This document shows positions 19,545 through 27,667 of a DNA stretch of 64,000 nt, piece by piece. A program made the position numbers and the translations under genes. Below the pieces are notes generated by a model that worked only from the letters and a program-made list of their open reading frames with translations, did no database searches and was not told the origin of the DNA. The number at the start of each line of letters is the position of its first letter. Position 1 is the stretch's first letter. Origin of the DNA: CALOFP01 sp942492635 (lineage in GTDB: Bacteria; UBP6; UBA1177; CALOFP01); assembly GCA_942492635.1 (NCBI GenBank), contig CALOFP010000003.1, positions 1,240,001 through 1,304,000 of the forward strand, given 5' to 3'.

Positions 19545-19573
19545 TTGAATTAGTTATTTAAAGTCGTTATAAT
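19545..19573 (+). promoter_or_regulatory. Sigma-70-type promoter overlapping the first ATG of xerC
   Basis: TTGAAT (19545-19550) and TATAAT (19568-19573) have a 17-bp spacer. The -10 hexamer covers the first possible xerC ATG (19572), so a transcript from here would start near 19580 and exclude that codon. This argues for the downstream TTG start at 19605, which has an AGG upstream. Confidence 0.6.
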
Positions 19574-20489
19574 GCCTGCTGAACAAAAGTACAGGTCCTC
19601 TGCTTTGAACGAAATTACAGCTTTTAAAGACTTTCTTTTTCACGAAAAAAACTATACGGAAAACACTGTAGTCTCCTACGTGAAAGATATAGAACTTCTG
19701 CATCGATATGCATCCCAACAGCAGCTTAATCTTACCGACCTGGAGAAGGAAGATCTCAAAGAGTATCTCGGTTTCATTTTTGAAACATGCAGAGCCTCTT
19801 CACTCCACCGGAAGATATCAGCCATTCGTTCCTTCTACACGTTCCTTTTCAAAAGAGAGCTCGTTGATACCAACCCAGCCCTCGGTCTGGTCTCTCCAAA
19901 AAAGGAGTCTCATCTACCCTCCCTTCTGACAAGGGAAGAGATGGAGACACTTCTGGGTTACAACTACGGAGAAGATCTGCTGGGAATGAGAAACAGGGCG
20001 ATGGTGGAACTCTTCTACAGCTCGGGACTTCGTGTTTTCGAACTTGTATCCATTAACTTGGGAGATCTTGATTTCTCCCGAAAAGAGATCAGAATCCGTG
20101 GAAAGGGAAGAAAGGAGCGGATCGTTCCACTCACCGACGACGCCATGGGATCAATCAGAAACTACCTCCACAAGAGAGGAGGCTGCGTTTCATCCCAGCC
20201 CCTATTCCTCAATAAAAAGGGTAGTCGAATTACAACCAGGGGTGTTCAGTATATTCTTGAAAAGCTTTCCAAAGAGTCAGGAATCTACCGCAAACTTACC
20301 CCCCACATGCTCAGGCACAGTTTCGCATCGCACTTTCTTGAAAACGGCATGAATCTGCGATACCTTCAGCATATGCTGGGCCACAGCAACCTCTCCACGA
20401 CGGAGATCTACACACACCTCTCCATTGCGGAATTGAAGAAGGTGCACATGAAGGCCCACCCGGCCAACAGAAGAAAGAGGGAGGAGTAA
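19572..20489 (+). CDS. xerC: Tyrosine recombinase XerC/XerD
   Basis: A site-specific recombinase of about 300 residues that resolves chromosome dimers at dif. The N-terminal SAM-like core-binding domain covers about residues 15-100. Catalytic residues, numbered from the ATG at 19572, are R154 (SSGLRVFE), H245 and R248 (HMLRH), H271 (LGHSNLS) and nucleophile Y280 (IYTH). The ATG has no ribosome binding site and is overlapped by a -10 element, so translation probably begins at the TTG at 19605 (codon 12). The stop codon overlaps the hslV ATG by one base (TAATG). The order xerC-hslV-hslU also occurs in Bacillus, where the genes are codV-clpQ-clpY. I call it XerC on this context; XerD is not excluded by sequence alone. 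Confidence 0.9.
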   Translation: MPAEQKYRSSALNEITAFKDFLFHEKNYTENTVVSYVKDIELLHRYASQQQLNLTDLEKEDLKEYLGFIFETCRASSLHRKISAIRSFYTFLFKRELVDTNPALGLVSPKKESHLPSLLTREEMETLLGYNYGEDLLGMRNRAMVELFYSSGLRVFELVSINLGDLDFSRKEIRIRGKGRKERIVPLTDDAMGSIRNYLHKRGGCVSSQPLFLNKKGSRITTRGVQYILEKLSKESGIYRKLTPHMLRHSFASHFLENGMNLRYLQHMLGHSNLSTTEIYTHLSIAELKKVHMKAHPANRRKREE

Positions 20490-21028
20490 TGTTCGAAGCT
20501 ACGACGATAATCGCAGTCAGGGATAAAAAATCGATAGTAATAGCCGGTGACGGGCAGGTCACATTCGGCAACACGGTTCTCAAAAGCAACGCAAAAAAGC
20601 TTCGACTTCTAGGCAAGGGACGAATCCTCGCCGGTTTCGCGGGTTCCACATCCGACGCAATTACGCTTTTTGAGATTTTTGAAGAGAAACTTAAAAAATA
20701 TAACTACCAGCTCAAAAAATCAGCAGTGGAACTCTCGAGAGCCTGGCGAAAGGACAGAATACTGGGTAAGCTAGAGGCTCTTCTAATCGCAGTCGACAGG
20801 GATTCCACACTTCTGATCTCAGGAAACGGGGATGTTCTTGAGCCTGAGCGTAATATCATCGCCATAGGTTCCGGAGGCAGTTACGCCTACGCCGCAGCAA
20901 TTGCGCTTGAGGAAAACACCAGGCTCGGACCGAAAGAGATCGCACTGAGATCCCTTAAGATAGCCTCGGAAATATGCATCTACACCAACGACAACGTCAC
21001 CTTTGAGGAATTGAAACTGGAGCAGTAG
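20489..21028 (+). CDS. hslV: ATP-dependent protease peptidase subunit HslV
   Basis: A 179-residue HslV (ClpQ), the proteasome-like threonine peptidase that forms a dodecamer capped by HslU. The TTIIAVRDK start of the mature fold is preceded by MFEA, so the nucleophile would be Thr5 after removal of a four-residue propeptide; E. coli HslV has only the initiator Met. Other signatures are AGDGQVTFGNTV, AGFAGSTSDA and IGSGGSYAYAAA. Its start overlaps the xerC stop by one base, and hslU begins one base after its stop. Confidence 0.96.
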   Translation: MFEATTIIAVRDKKSIVIAGDGQVTFGNTVLKSNAKKLRLLGKGRILAGFAGSTSDAITLFEIFEEKLKKYNYQLKKSAVELSRAWRKDRILGKLEALLIAVDRDSTLLISGNGDVLEPERNIIAIGSGGSYAYAAAIALEENTRLGPKEIALRSLKIASEICIYTNDNVTFEELKLEQ

Positions 21029-21029
21029 G

Positions 21030-22379
21030 ATGGACGGAAAAAACCTTTCGAACCTTACACCACGAGAGATAGTCTCCGAACTCGACCGTTTCATAATCGG
21101 TCAGGGCAGGGCGAAAAAAATTGTAGCCATCGCACTTCGAAACAGGTGGCGGAGAGCCCAGGTAGCCGATGAAACACTCAGGGAGGAGATACTCCCGAAA
21201 AACATCATGATGTCCGGGCCCACAGGCGTGGGTAAAACTGAAATTGCGAGAAGACTTGCCCAAATAGCGGATTCCCCCTTCATCAAAGTCGAAGCAACCA
21301 AATTCACCGAAGTTGGCTACGTAGGCCGTGACGTGGAATCAATGATAAAGGATCTCGTAAAGAACGCCATCCACATCAGTAAGAAAAGAGAAATTGAAAC
21401 CGTCGCCGTCAAAGCCAGGGAAATTTCCGAAGAGATGGTTTTGGACCTGTTGAAAATTCCTCGCCGTTCAGATAGGCCGGAAGACCCTCCCCCCACCCTT
21501 GAAGAGCACAGAAAACTGTGTCTGATTCGTCTCAGGAAAGGAGAGTTCGACAAACAGATGGTGACAATCACGACAGAGGACAAGGCTCTGCCGATAGTTG
21601 AAATAACTGCAGGACTGGGGCCGGACGATGCGGACTCACCCCTCAAGGATATAGTATCCAATATGTTTCCCTCCATGAAAAAGGAGCGGAAAATGAGCGC
21701 TGCCGAAGCTCTCACATTTCTGACGGACCAGGAGTCTCAGAAGATGATCGATATGGACAGGATTCGCCAGGAGGCGCTCCGCTGGACCGAAAATTCGGGA
21801 ATCATTTTCATCGATGAGATCGACAAAATCGTAGGGAAGGAGGCATCAAGAGGACCTGACGTCTCGAGAGAGGGAGTTCAGCGTGACTTTCTGCCCATTC
21901 TTGAGGGGTCGACAGTTGTAACGAAGTACGGTTCAGTCAAGACCGACCACATTCTCTTCATAGCGGCTGGCGCATTCCACATGGGCTCTCCGACCGATTT
22001 GATACCCGAACTTCAGGGAAGGTTCCCTCTCAGCGTCTCACTCAATCCCCTCACCCGCAGCGACTTTCGGAAAATTCTCACCGAACCTGAAAACTCTCTC
22101 GTCAAACAGTACGTCGCTCTTCTCGAGACAGAAAAGATATCGATAAACTTCACCGAGAGCGGTATCGAAGAGATAGCAAGAATCAGCTACGAACTAAACA
22201 ACCGCACCCAGGACATCGGAGCACGGAGACTGCAGACAGTCATGGAGACACTGCTTGAAGACATCTCCTTTCAGGCTCCCGATCTGATTCGACGCAAGGT
22301 GAATGTGGATGAAAAATTTGTAGAGAAGACATTCAAAAGGGAAAAGGAAAAGGAGTGGCTCAGTAACTATATCCTTTAG
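21030..22379 (+). CDS. hslU: ATP-dependent protease ATPase subunit HslU
   Basis: A 449-residue HslU (ClpY), the AAA+ unfoldase partner of HslV. Walker A is GPTGVGKT at residues 63-70 and Walker B IIFIDEID with D262 and E263; an I-domain separates them. The N-terminal LTPREIVSELDRFIIGQ and arginine-finger/sensor-2 region (NRTQDIGARRLQTVME) match the family. The C terminus KEWLSNYIL ends in the hydrophobic tail that docks into HslV. It begins one base after hslV. Confidence 0.97.
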   Translation: MDGKNLSNLTPREIVSELDRFIIGQGRAKKIVAIALRNRWRRAQVADETLREEILPKNIMMSGPTGVGKTEIARRLAQIADSPFIKVEATKFTEVGYVGRDVESMIKDLVKNAIHISKKREIETVAVKAREISEEMVLDLLKIPRRSDRPEDPPPTLEEHRKLCLIRLRKGEFDKQMVTITTEDKALPIVEITAGLGPDDADSPLKDIVSNMFPSMKKERKMSAAEALTFLTDQESQKMIDMDRIRQEALRWTENSGIIFIDEIDKIVGKEASRGPDVSREGVQRDFLPILEGSTVVTKYGSVKTDHILFIAAGAFHMGSPTDLIPELQGRFPLSVSLNPLTRSDFRKILTEPENSLVKQYVALLETEKISINFTESGIEEIARISYELNNRTQDIGARRLQTVMETLLEDISFQAPDLIRRKVNVDEKFVEKTFKREKEKEWLSNYIL

Positions 22380-22389
22380 GGAGAGAAAG

Positions 22390-23439
22390 ATGGAGAAATT
22401 CAAGCGAGACACACGCTTTTCACTTTCGGAAAACCACAATCCGAAGGAGTTCATCAAAGACTCCAAAAGTGCATTTCTCTTCTCTCAATTTGATAGGGGG
22501 AACACCTCTTACGGTGATCTAAACGCCATTATGGGCGGGATTTTTGGACCCGGAGAGCTGGATCTGATTCTAAAGAATCTCCTTCAGACGGGGTGCATCC
22601 AGGTTATCAAGAGCATAAAGAACCACATCGCCTTTCCGAGGAACGAGGAGTACGATACGGTAAGAGGAAAAACAGCCGAACTGTCCGAAGATAACGACAT
22701 TCCACTTTCGTTAAAATTGGAGCTTCTCTACCTCTACTACAGGGGACTCAACTCCAACCACTACAGAATTCTCAACATTCCGGAGAACGCTACCCGGGAG
22801 ACTGTTGAAAAGGCGTTCCACGGACTCTCTCATACATTCAGTGCAGAAAACATCGGAACGGTTGCTGTGGGAAGTTTCGGAGACAAAATCGAGGTAGCTA
22901 GAAGACTTATCCAGAGAGCCTCAATACTTCTTTATCCGGAAAAGAGAAAAAGTTACGACATTTTCCTTCACGGGTGCAAGCAGAAGGAAAAAACCGCAGC
23001 GAAAACATCGATCAAGGCGAGGGAACACTACAGCTCTGCACTCTACTGGGCATCCAGGAACGAGAAATCCAAAGCGCACAAGGAGATACTCCTGGCAATC
23101 ACTTTCGACCCCGACAACGAGCTTTTTCTTGAAATGCGGGCGCAACTTGAAGGGAGTGCAGGTCGAAAAGAGAGTAATCAGGATCTGATGTCACAGCTTC
23201 GCGCAACCACCTCCGGTGACATGAAAACGATCGATAATCTTCTGAATGAGATAATCCGTACAAAAGAACATTCGGGGAAGCTCTTTTTGCAGCTGGCTCA
23301 CATCCTGATAGAAAAAAGAATGTACAAAACAGCGAGGAAGTATGCGGAACGAGCCGTTTCAATCGACAACCGCACAAAACAGAACGCTCGCGTAATCATA
23401 GACCAGATCGACGATATAGTAACCAGAGAGAGAAGGTAA
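22390..23439 (+). CDS. J-domain-like protein lacking HPD, with C-terminal TPR-like repeats
   Basis: A 349-residue cytoplasmic protein. The middle part, about residues 120-190, looks like a DnaJ J-domain: HYRILNIPENATRETVEKAF corresponds to helices I-II of J-domains and LYPEKRKSYD to the helix III-IV end. The HPD tripeptide that activates Hsp70 is not present; the position reads like FSA. Residues about 210-345 form TPR-like helical pairs (AREHYSSALYWA, LAHILIEKRMYKTARKYAERAVSID). The N-terminal 110 residues are unrecognised. It starts 10 bp after hslU, with a GGGAGA ribosome binding site, and ends 4 bp before the Hsp70 gene, so it is probably an Hsp70-associated factor. The J-domain assignment is moderate. 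Confidence 0.7.
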   Translation: MEKFKRDTRFSLSENHNPKEFIKDSKSAFLFSQFDRGNTSYGDLNAIMGGIFGPGELDLILKNLLQTGCIQVIKSIKNHIAFPRNEEYDTVRGKTAELSEDNDIPLSLKLELLYLYYRGLNSNHYRILNIPENATRETVEKAFHGLSHTFSAENIGTVAVGSFGDKIEVARRLIQRASILLYPEKRKSYDIFLHGCKQKEKTAAKTSIKAREHYSSALYWASRNEKSKAHKEILLAITFDPDNELFLEMRAQLEGSAGRKESNQDLMSQLRATTSGDMKTIDNLLNEIIRTKEHSGKLFLQLAHILIEKRMYKTARKYAERAVSIDNRTKQNARVIIDQIDDIVTRERR

Positions 23440-23443
23440 CAGT

Positions 23444-25321
23444 ATGGCAATTATCGGCATAGACCTTGGTACAACAAACTCATGCGTTGCAGTAGTTAAT
23501 GATGGAAAGCCTTTCATAATCAATGATATTGGAGGAAAAAACACAATTCCTTCGATAGTAAGTTTTTCGAAAAGTAAAGAAAGCGACGCCATTGAGAAAA
23601 GCTGCGGCAACAGTGCCTATCAGCAGCTCATAATCAACGCGGAGAATACCGTATACTGTGTAAAGCGGCTGATCGGCCACAGCTACAACAGCCCGGTTGT
23701 CAAACAGCTCTCCGCCACACTCTCCTACTCCATCGTTCCAAATCCGAATAACGAGGGAATCGAAATCTTCATACCGGCGGCATCCAAAAACTATACGCCA
23801 GAGGAGATCTCCTCCTACATCCTGACAGAACTCAGGGCCATTGCCGAAAGACATTTGGGCGAAAGCGTCTCCAAAGCGGTGATAACGGTCCCCGCCTACT
23901 TCAACAACAAGCAGAGACAGGCCACCCGGGATGCGGCACTTATTGCCGGAATGGATGTCGTGAGGATAATAAACGAACCCACGGCGGCCGCCATCGCCTA
24001 CGGATACTACCAGGGAGCAAATATGGACAAGCTTCTGGCGGTTTTCGACTTCGGAGGTGGAACATTCGACATCACCATAATGGAGGTAAGTCAGGGCGCA
24101 TTCAACGTTATCGCAACAGCCGGCAACACCTTTCTCGGAGGAGAGGATATAACTAACGCCATATTCGAACATTTCCTTTCGGAGCTCTCGGAGAACTACA
24201 ACCTGGATGAAATCTCCGATTCGCTCATACTTCAGAGACTAAGGGATTACGCCGAAAGCGCGAAGAAGAGCCTGACAGTTCAGCAGCGGGTGGACGTAGA
24301 AATCCCATACCTTCGCGAAATTGCCGGCAATTTCATTCACTTCAAGTCGTCCCTAACAAGAGAACAGCTTGAAGAACTGGCCCTGCCTTTCGTTCGCAAA
24401 TCATTGGATACATTCAGAAAAACACTTGCAGAAGTACATCTTGAGCCCGACAATCTTGACGGAATAATCCTTATCGGCGGACAGACCCGCATGCCTCTCA
24501 TACAGAGAGAGCTGGAAAGACTCTTTCCCGAAGCACCGATTCTCAAGAACATCAACCCGGATGAAACTGTTGCAATCGGAGCGGCGATCCAGGCCAGCCT
24601 TCTGGATGAGGACAGTACAAACGGCATCCAGACCGACATGCTGCTTCTTGACGTGACACCTCACAACCTCGGCATTGCAGTCGGTGAGGACATGTTCTAC
24701 ACCCTCATTCCCAAGAACTCGACCGTCCCCACATCGGTGGACGACATCTTCATCACATCGAGAGACGACCAGGACAGGGTGAAGATTCTCCTGCTCCAGG
24801 GCGATTCCAGCTACGCATCCCAGAACGAAATTCTCGGTGAATTCGAGCTGTGTGACCTTCGAAAGGCTCCACGGGGGGACGTAAAGATAAAGATCACTTA
24901 TGAAATCGATATAAACGGAATTGTAACCGTGGAAGCGGTCGATACGGACACAAACAAGAAACAGAAAATCACAGTCGCCTCCTCAAGTAACCTATCAGCC
25001 GAAGACCTCAACAAAAAGATAGAGGAGAACAGCGATTACTATCTTGAGCTCGCCGAAAAAACCATCATGGAGGAGATCGTAGGGAATATAGAGAACTACC
25101 TCTATGAACTTGAAAAGATGAAACCTAAACTTCAGGAAATCTTCTCATCCTCCGAAATCGGTCAGGAGCAGCTCTCAAAAATGGAAAGACTTATCCAGAG
25201 CACAAAAATCTACCTGTCCAGCGAGGGCATCAAGCTTGAAAAACTGCAGGATATAGAGACAAAACTGGATACGTTGAGAAGCACCTACGCCTCCCTGGTT
25301 TCCAAGAGCGATGAGGATTGA
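23444..25321 (+). CDS. Hsp70 family molecular chaperone (DnaK-like)
   Basis: A 625-residue Hsp70. The ATPase domain shows IGIDLGTTNSCVAVV, DFGGGTFDITIME and IGGQTRMPLIQ, followed by a substrate-binding domain (LLLDVTPHNLGIAVGED, ITYEIDINGIVTVEAVD) and a helical lid. It lacks the Gly/Ala-rich C-terminal tail with a terminal acidic motif of canonical DnaK, and some subdomain sequence is divergent, so it is likely a second, specialised Hsp70 rather than the main DnaK. It follows the HPD-less J-like gene by 4 bp; no grpE or standard dnaJ is nearby. Confidence 0.93.
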   Translation: MAIIGIDLGTTNSCVAVVNDGKPFIINDIGGKNTIPSIVSFSKSKESDAIEKSCGNSAYQQLIINAENTVYCVKRLIGHSYNSPVVKQLSATLSYSIVPNPNNEGIEIFIPAASKNYTPEEISSYILTELRAIAERHLGESVSKAVITVPAYFNNKQRQATRDAALIAGMDVVRIINEPTAAAIAYGYYQGANMDKLLAVFDFGGGTFDITIMEVSQGAFNVIATAGNTFLGGEDITNAIFEHFLSELSENYNLDEISDSLILQRLRDYAESAKKSLTVQQRVDVEIPYLREIAGNFIHFKSSLTREQLEELALPFVRKSLDTFRKTLAEVHLEPDNLDGIILIGGQTRMPLIQRELERLFPEAPILKNINPDETVAIGAAIQASLLDEDSTNGIQTDMLLLDVTPHNLGIAVGEDMFYTLIPKNSTVPTSVDDIFITSRDDQDRVKILLLQGDSSYASQNEILGEFELCDLRKAPRGDVKIKITYEIDINGIVTVEAVDTDTNKKQKITVASSSNLSAEDLNKKIEENSDYYLELAEKTIMEEIVGNIENYLYELEKMKPKLQEIFSSSEIGQEQLSKMERLIQSTKIYLSSEGIKLEKLQDIETKLDTLRSTYASLVSKSDED

Positions 25322-25374
25322 TTAACCTCAGGTCACCCCATCCACATCGTCTTTTTGAATCTTAATTAAATATT

Positions 25375-25403
25375 TTGACTTTTCAACCATAAAAACATAA
25401 AAC
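25375..25403 (+). promoter_or_regulatory. Sigma-70-type promoter of the small Cys-rich lipoprotein
   Basis: TTGACT (25375-25380) and TAAAAC (25398-25403) with a 17-bp spacer, 34 bases upstream of the GTG start at 25437. Confidence 0.5.
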
Positions 25404-25436
25404 AATCTTTGGAAAGATCTTTTTAGGAGCCCTCAA

Positions 25437-25625
25437 GTGAAGTATTTCTTTTTACTATGTTTCATCTCATCCTGTTTTCTTATAACAGCTTGCGATCAGG
25501 ACGAGTGCGGATCTCTTTGCATTGAAGTCAACTGCAGCAAAATCTGCGACAATCCGGACTCACAACAGTGTCGGAGTTGCAGAGAAAGCTGCGTTGAAAA
25601 CTGCCATTACAGAGGAAACGAATAA
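25437..25625 (+). CDS. Small cysteine-rich lipoprotein
   Basis: A 62-residue predicted lipoprotein beginning with GTG, preceded by an AGGAG site at proper spacing. The hydrophobic N terminus ends in the lipobox ITAC, with lipidated Cys19. The mature part of about 44 residues has nine further cysteines after the lipidated one in CxxxC- and CxxC-like spacing, suggesting a small disulfide-bonded fold. No family is recognised. It resembles the two paralogous lipoproteins near 36 kb in general design (lipobox plus many Cys) but not clearly in sequence. Confidence 0.7.
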   Translation: MKYFFLLCFISSCFLITACDQDECGSLCIEVNCSKICDNPDSQQCRSCRESCVENCHYRGNE

Positions 25626-25957
25626 ATTTTGCGGCAACAGAATTTTCATAAAAGTTAAAACCTCGATTCCGTTTTCAATCCGACCTTAAAAAAAACATCT
25701 TGGCCGATTCTTCGGCTTGGATGATCATGATATTAATAATTTCATGAAATTAACCGCCATTCAGGGCTCGATATTTTTAATATCACGAATTCAGCTGCTG
25801 GTCTGATCATATTATTTTTTTTCGGAGATTTTTTCGACCGGATTGGCTGGGATATTTGTTTTGTGATGACTTCGAGAGCTGATTTTGTGGTGGGAAAAGT
25901 TTTACAGGTCTCTGAAGGCCTTCCGTTTTTGTAGTTCCTGCGGATCAGTATAAAAGA

Positions 25958-26024
25958 ATAACCCCTCCTATTTCCTCCCCTAACAATTAGGGGAGGATGT
26001 TCAGAAGAAGCTCGTGGGGTTTAT
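25958..26024. repeat. MITE/REP-like palindromic element
   Basis: An inner perfect 10-bp hairpin, CCTCCCCTAA (25974-25983), 3-base loop, TTAGGGGAGG (25987-25996), is flanked by an imperfect outer inverted repeat, ATAACCCC (25958-25965) and GGGGTTTAT (26016-26024). There is no coding potential and no T-run. The nested palindromes suggest a small non-autonomous mobile or REP-type repeat; a genome-wide copy search would settle it. Confidence 0.5.
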
Positions 26025-26447
26025 CTAACGGTTCTTTAACTTTTCGCTCCTCTCTCTCTTTTCAAGACAGAGGGAATAATCACCATTATACTCGGTTACT
26101 TTTCCGTTCTTCACCTCAATTACCAAGGTGGATCAGTTGATTCCTAGTGCTTTTTTACAACATTATTGATAGTGAGATCTTTTTTTAAGACTCAAAGACG
26201 AGCTTGAAAAAGCAGCTCAAATATTTTGAGAATATTACTTTGTCATTGGACCGAGGGCTCCATATAATAACTAATTGTGTTTAATTAATAGCTAAGGCAC
26301 AAAAACTGTCAAGCAGTATGAAATTTCAAACTTTAAACTTATAATAATTAGAATTAAGCCACCATGTGGAATCGTAAAAAATATAAAAAATTCCTTTTTT
26401 TAAATTTTTTTAATAAAATTTTTACATTCCTTGCACAAAAGCTTCAA

Positions 26448-26532
26448 GGGATCATCAGATCTCCTACAGAATCGGTTGATCGAGTCTGTACCTCCGAAAT
26501 CGATGGGCGGATCGGGTGATCCGCCCATTTTT
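26448..26532 (+). ncRNA. Candidate structured RNA: three consecutive hairpins ending in a terminator
   Basis: Three hairpins follow each other: GGGATC/GATCTC (26448-26453 and 26458-26463, one G-T pair); TACAGA/TCTGTA (26465-26470 and 26485-26490) with an inner TCG/CGA; and an 11-bp perfect stem (26503-26513 and 26518-26528) with loop GGGT, followed by five Ts. The last is an excellent intrinsic terminator on the plus strand, yet no protein gene lies within 800 bases upstream. A TATAAT at 26340-26345 could start a transcript of about 180 nt, but it has no good -35. It may be a small RNA; I do not recognise a family. Confidence 0.4.
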
Positions 26533-26987
26533 ATGTATTGATTTCGAGGACGAATAAAAAGTTCTATTGAAAAATACTTTTTATTATAGCAAGGCAATTG
26601 TGAAAATTAGAATCTGCAAACTGTTAAATTCCAAATGCTCAAAACTCTCTCTGTATTAAGATGCTCTTTGAAATTGTTTTCTTGATTCGGAACAGTATTT
26701 CAAGAATTGCAGGGCAATCTAACTGTAGAGAATAAAAATAGTCCATACGCCCATTCAGTCCATTCCGAAATAATTAACGAAATCAAAATTTGAATTTAAA
26801 ATAATCTGGTGCTATCTTAATTGTCGTTATCGGGACAGCTTGAAAAATAATCGCAAACCTGCTTTCAAAATCCTTTAATTTCGGAAGCAGACGACAAAAG
26901 GAAAAAGGTTTTGGATTAATTCCGGCAAGATTCATGAACAATTGAAATTTTATTCAGATATCTTCAGCAGGTATGACGGAGGAGAAA

Positions 26988-27497
26988 ATGACGGAAAAGA
27001 TTGAAATCATCGAAAGGGAAAGTGAAGAAGTGGTAATGATGTCAGCTACTGTTTCAACCTTTAAGCTTCCAACAATTATGGGGAAAGTTTACAAAGAGCT
27101 TTTCAGCTACCTAAATTCCATAGATTCAGAAGCCAAGGGAGCTTCGTACACCCGATATCTCGATCTCGACTGGCACGGAATGAGGACGGAAAGTAAACTG
27201 TCAGCCTTTTTCAAACTTTTCACAAGAAAGTGGAAAATGGAAATGGGCATAGCAGTGGACTCGGAAGTTCCGGAAGAGGGAGAGATAAAAAGAACAACTC
27301 TTTCAGCTGGAAAATTTTTAAAAACCATGCACATAGGCCCATACCACAAAGTAGGAGAAACATACAAACTTCTCCTGAACTATGCGGACATGAAAAACCT
27401 CAAACTCAAAAACGAATCCTTTGAATTCTACCTGAACGATCCCCGTGAAACTCCAAAAGAAAAACTGGAGACCCTTGTCCTTGTTCCTCTGGATTAA
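26988..27497 (+). CDS. GyrI-like / AraC effector-binding domain protein
   Basis: A 169-residue protein made of one GyrI-like small-molecule-binding domain, the duplicated beta-alpha fold also found as the ligand domain of AraC/MerR-type regulators and in the DNA gyrase inhibitor SbmC. The core pattern includes KVYKELFSYLN, a central strand region (KWKMEMGIAVDSEVPEEGE) and LSAGKFLKTMHIGPYHKVGETYKLL, the last being the most recognisable block. It has no DNA-binding domain. A GGAGGAG at 26978-26984 supports the ATG at 26988 over the one at 26973. It stands alone; role and ligand are unknown. Confidence 0.75.
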   Translation: MTEKIEIIERESEEVVMMSATVSTFKLPTIMGKVYKELFSYLNSIDSEAKGASYTRYLDLDWHGMRTESKLSAFFKLFTRKWKMEMGIAVDSEVPEEGEIKRTTLSAGKFLKTMHIGPYHKVGETYKLLLNYADMKNLKLKNESFEFYLNDPRETPKEKLETLVLVPLD

Positions 27498-27606
27498 TAT
27501 AAGTCGATTTCCATCTTTCAACAAAAACTTTCTTACTACCCCAACACGCCATATTGCGAGAATTTGTTTCATCTAACACCTCTTCGCTTTGCCTAACACA
27601 TTTTTG

Positions 27607-27635
27607 TTGATTATTAATTCGCAAATGAGTAATAA
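27607..27635 (+). promoter_or_regulatory. Candidate promoter of the RADAR operon
   Basis: TTGATT (27607-27612) and TAATAA (27630-27635) with a 17-bp spacer, followed by GGAG (27658-27661) six bases before the rdrA ATG at 27668. The -10 match is moderate. Confidence 0.4.
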
Positions 27636-27667
27636 TAGAATATCAAAATTTAATCATGGAGTAGAAA

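Larger units (their letters stand above)
25626..26972. other. Long AT-rich region without protein genes
   Basis: About 1.35 kb with no convincing ORF on either strand. It holds a MITE-like palindrome (25958-26024) and a run of three hairpins with a terminal T-tract (26448-26532), described separately. The rest is AT-rich and without recognisable structure. A 65-codon frame on the minus strand (26400-26597) overlaps the hairpins but has no support. Confidence 0.6.

Noticed and set aside
19572..20489. XerC-like recombinase as a phage or integron integrase
   Set aside because: Length, motif spacing and the hslVU operon context fit the chromosomal dimer-resolution enzyme; no phage or cassette genes are nearby.
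26400..26597. A 65-codon minus-strand frame with a CxxC near its end
   Set aside because: No ribosome binding site, no recognised family, and it overlaps the three-hairpin structure, which is a better explanation.
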